Of a stretch of 64,000 bases of DNA, positions 63,830-64,000 are shown piece after piece. The notes below the pieces were generated by a model that saw nothing but the letters and a program-made list of their open reading frames with translations, made no database searches and was not told where the DNA came from. This DNA is from Verrucomicrobiota bacterium (GTDB taxonomy: Bacteria > Verrucomicrobiota > Verrucomicrobiia > Chthoniobacterales > UBA6821). The stretch is taken from contig JAIOPL010000001.1 in NCBI GenBank assembly GCA_021413925.1, forward strand, positions 114,016 through 178,015, read 5' to 3'. Both the position numbers and the translations under genes were made by a program. Every line of letters starts with the position of its first letter. Position 1 is the first letter of the stretch.

Positions 63830-64000
63830 CTACTTCTTTGCCTCAACATACCGCGCAATGCGGTTGGAAAGGATCAGGAAGGTCGGGGCCCAGAGGCCGA
63901 CGAAGATCCCGAAGAGTTCGCCATGGGTGCGAACCTCAAAGCTCACATCCTTACCGCCGGCATAATACCAGATGGCGATGGAGGCGAGAACTGAGGCGAG
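63830..64000 (-). CDS. membrane protein, partial (5' end beyond window)
   Basis: The last 56 residues of a minus-strand gene are visible and run off the right edge of the window. They contain a short hydrophobic start (LASVLASIAIWYYAGG), a loop (KDVSFEVRTHGE) and a second membrane span (LFGIFVGLWAPTFLILSNRI), ending YVEAKK. I do not recognise the family. A strong terminator follows 35 bases after the stop. Confidence 0.7.
   Translation of the reverse strand, partial: LASVLASIAIWYYAGGKDVSFEVRTHGELFGIFVGLWAPTFLILSNRIARYVEAKK

Overview
The window looks like chromosomal DNA of a GC-rich, Gram-negative, free-living bacterium, most plausibly a member of the Verrucomicrobiota/PVC group. This assignment is inference from gene content and style. 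The window has Lnt, ExbB-ExbD-TonB and KatG (Gram-negative envelope, oxygen exposure), two enzymes of the futalosine route to menaquinone (MqnC and an MqnP-like prenyltransferase), a free-standing 4-mercaptohistidine N1-methyltransferase-like protein, secreted proteins with long Pro-Thr repeats, and many C-rich leaders without a Shine-Dalgarno sequence. No rRNA operon, CRISPR array, complete insertion sequence or prophage was seen. One tRNA (Phe, GAA anticodon) is present.

Layout. 1-8.7 kb holds a DUF2721 membrane protein, an APC permease, a secreted Pro-Thr-rich protein, the MqnP-like prenyltransferase, PyrE, an orphan ParA with a periplasmic amidase, a YmdB phosphodiesterase and a SlyD-like prolyl isomerase. 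8.9-17.4 kb holds KatG, a tRNA-dihydrouridine synthase, HflX, a large low-complexity protein and two methyltransferases. 17.4-22.9 kb is a patchwork: a four-helix-bundle gene embedded in repeats, a copper ATPase, an AbrB/PIN pair, gene remnants, a NagD-like phosphatase and a displaced second copy of the ATPase 3' end. 22.9-33.9 kb holds ArgF, an Lnt operon, a BsuPI-domain protein, ACP, tRNA-Phe, a C39-like peptidase, ThiD, two peptidases and ribosomal protein S14. 34-43.5 kb holds a CNNM/CorC-type protein, a trypsin-like protease, MqnC, a pseudopilin-like protein, TonB-ExbD-ExbB, a DUF985 cupin and a LolA-like protein. 44-53.2 kb holds an ABC-F ATPase, pyruvate kinase, a DUF4410 lipoprotein, an NhaD/ArsB-type transporter, riboflavin synthase and a three-gene ABC exporter (permease, ATPase, HlyD).

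The most distinctive block is 53.2-62.7 kb, a light-dependent and oxidative DNA-repair island. It has an iron-sulfur (6-4)-type photolyase, a DUF3050 haem-oxygenase-like protein, a 57-residue DUF2256 protein, a second photolyase/cryptochrome, a TetR regulator, a UbiB-family kinase, a divergent ADP-ribosylglycohydrolase translationally coupled to a third photolyase-like protein whose domains appear circularly permuted, then on the other strand AlkB and a DUF2805 (TIGR03643-like) protein. Coupled starts suggest co-expression.

The intergenic DNA is unusually rich in small dispersed repeats. At least six families can be read by eye. Two are hairpin elements whose stems differ between copies by compensatory changes, and two are MITE-like elements with perfect terminal inverted repeats.
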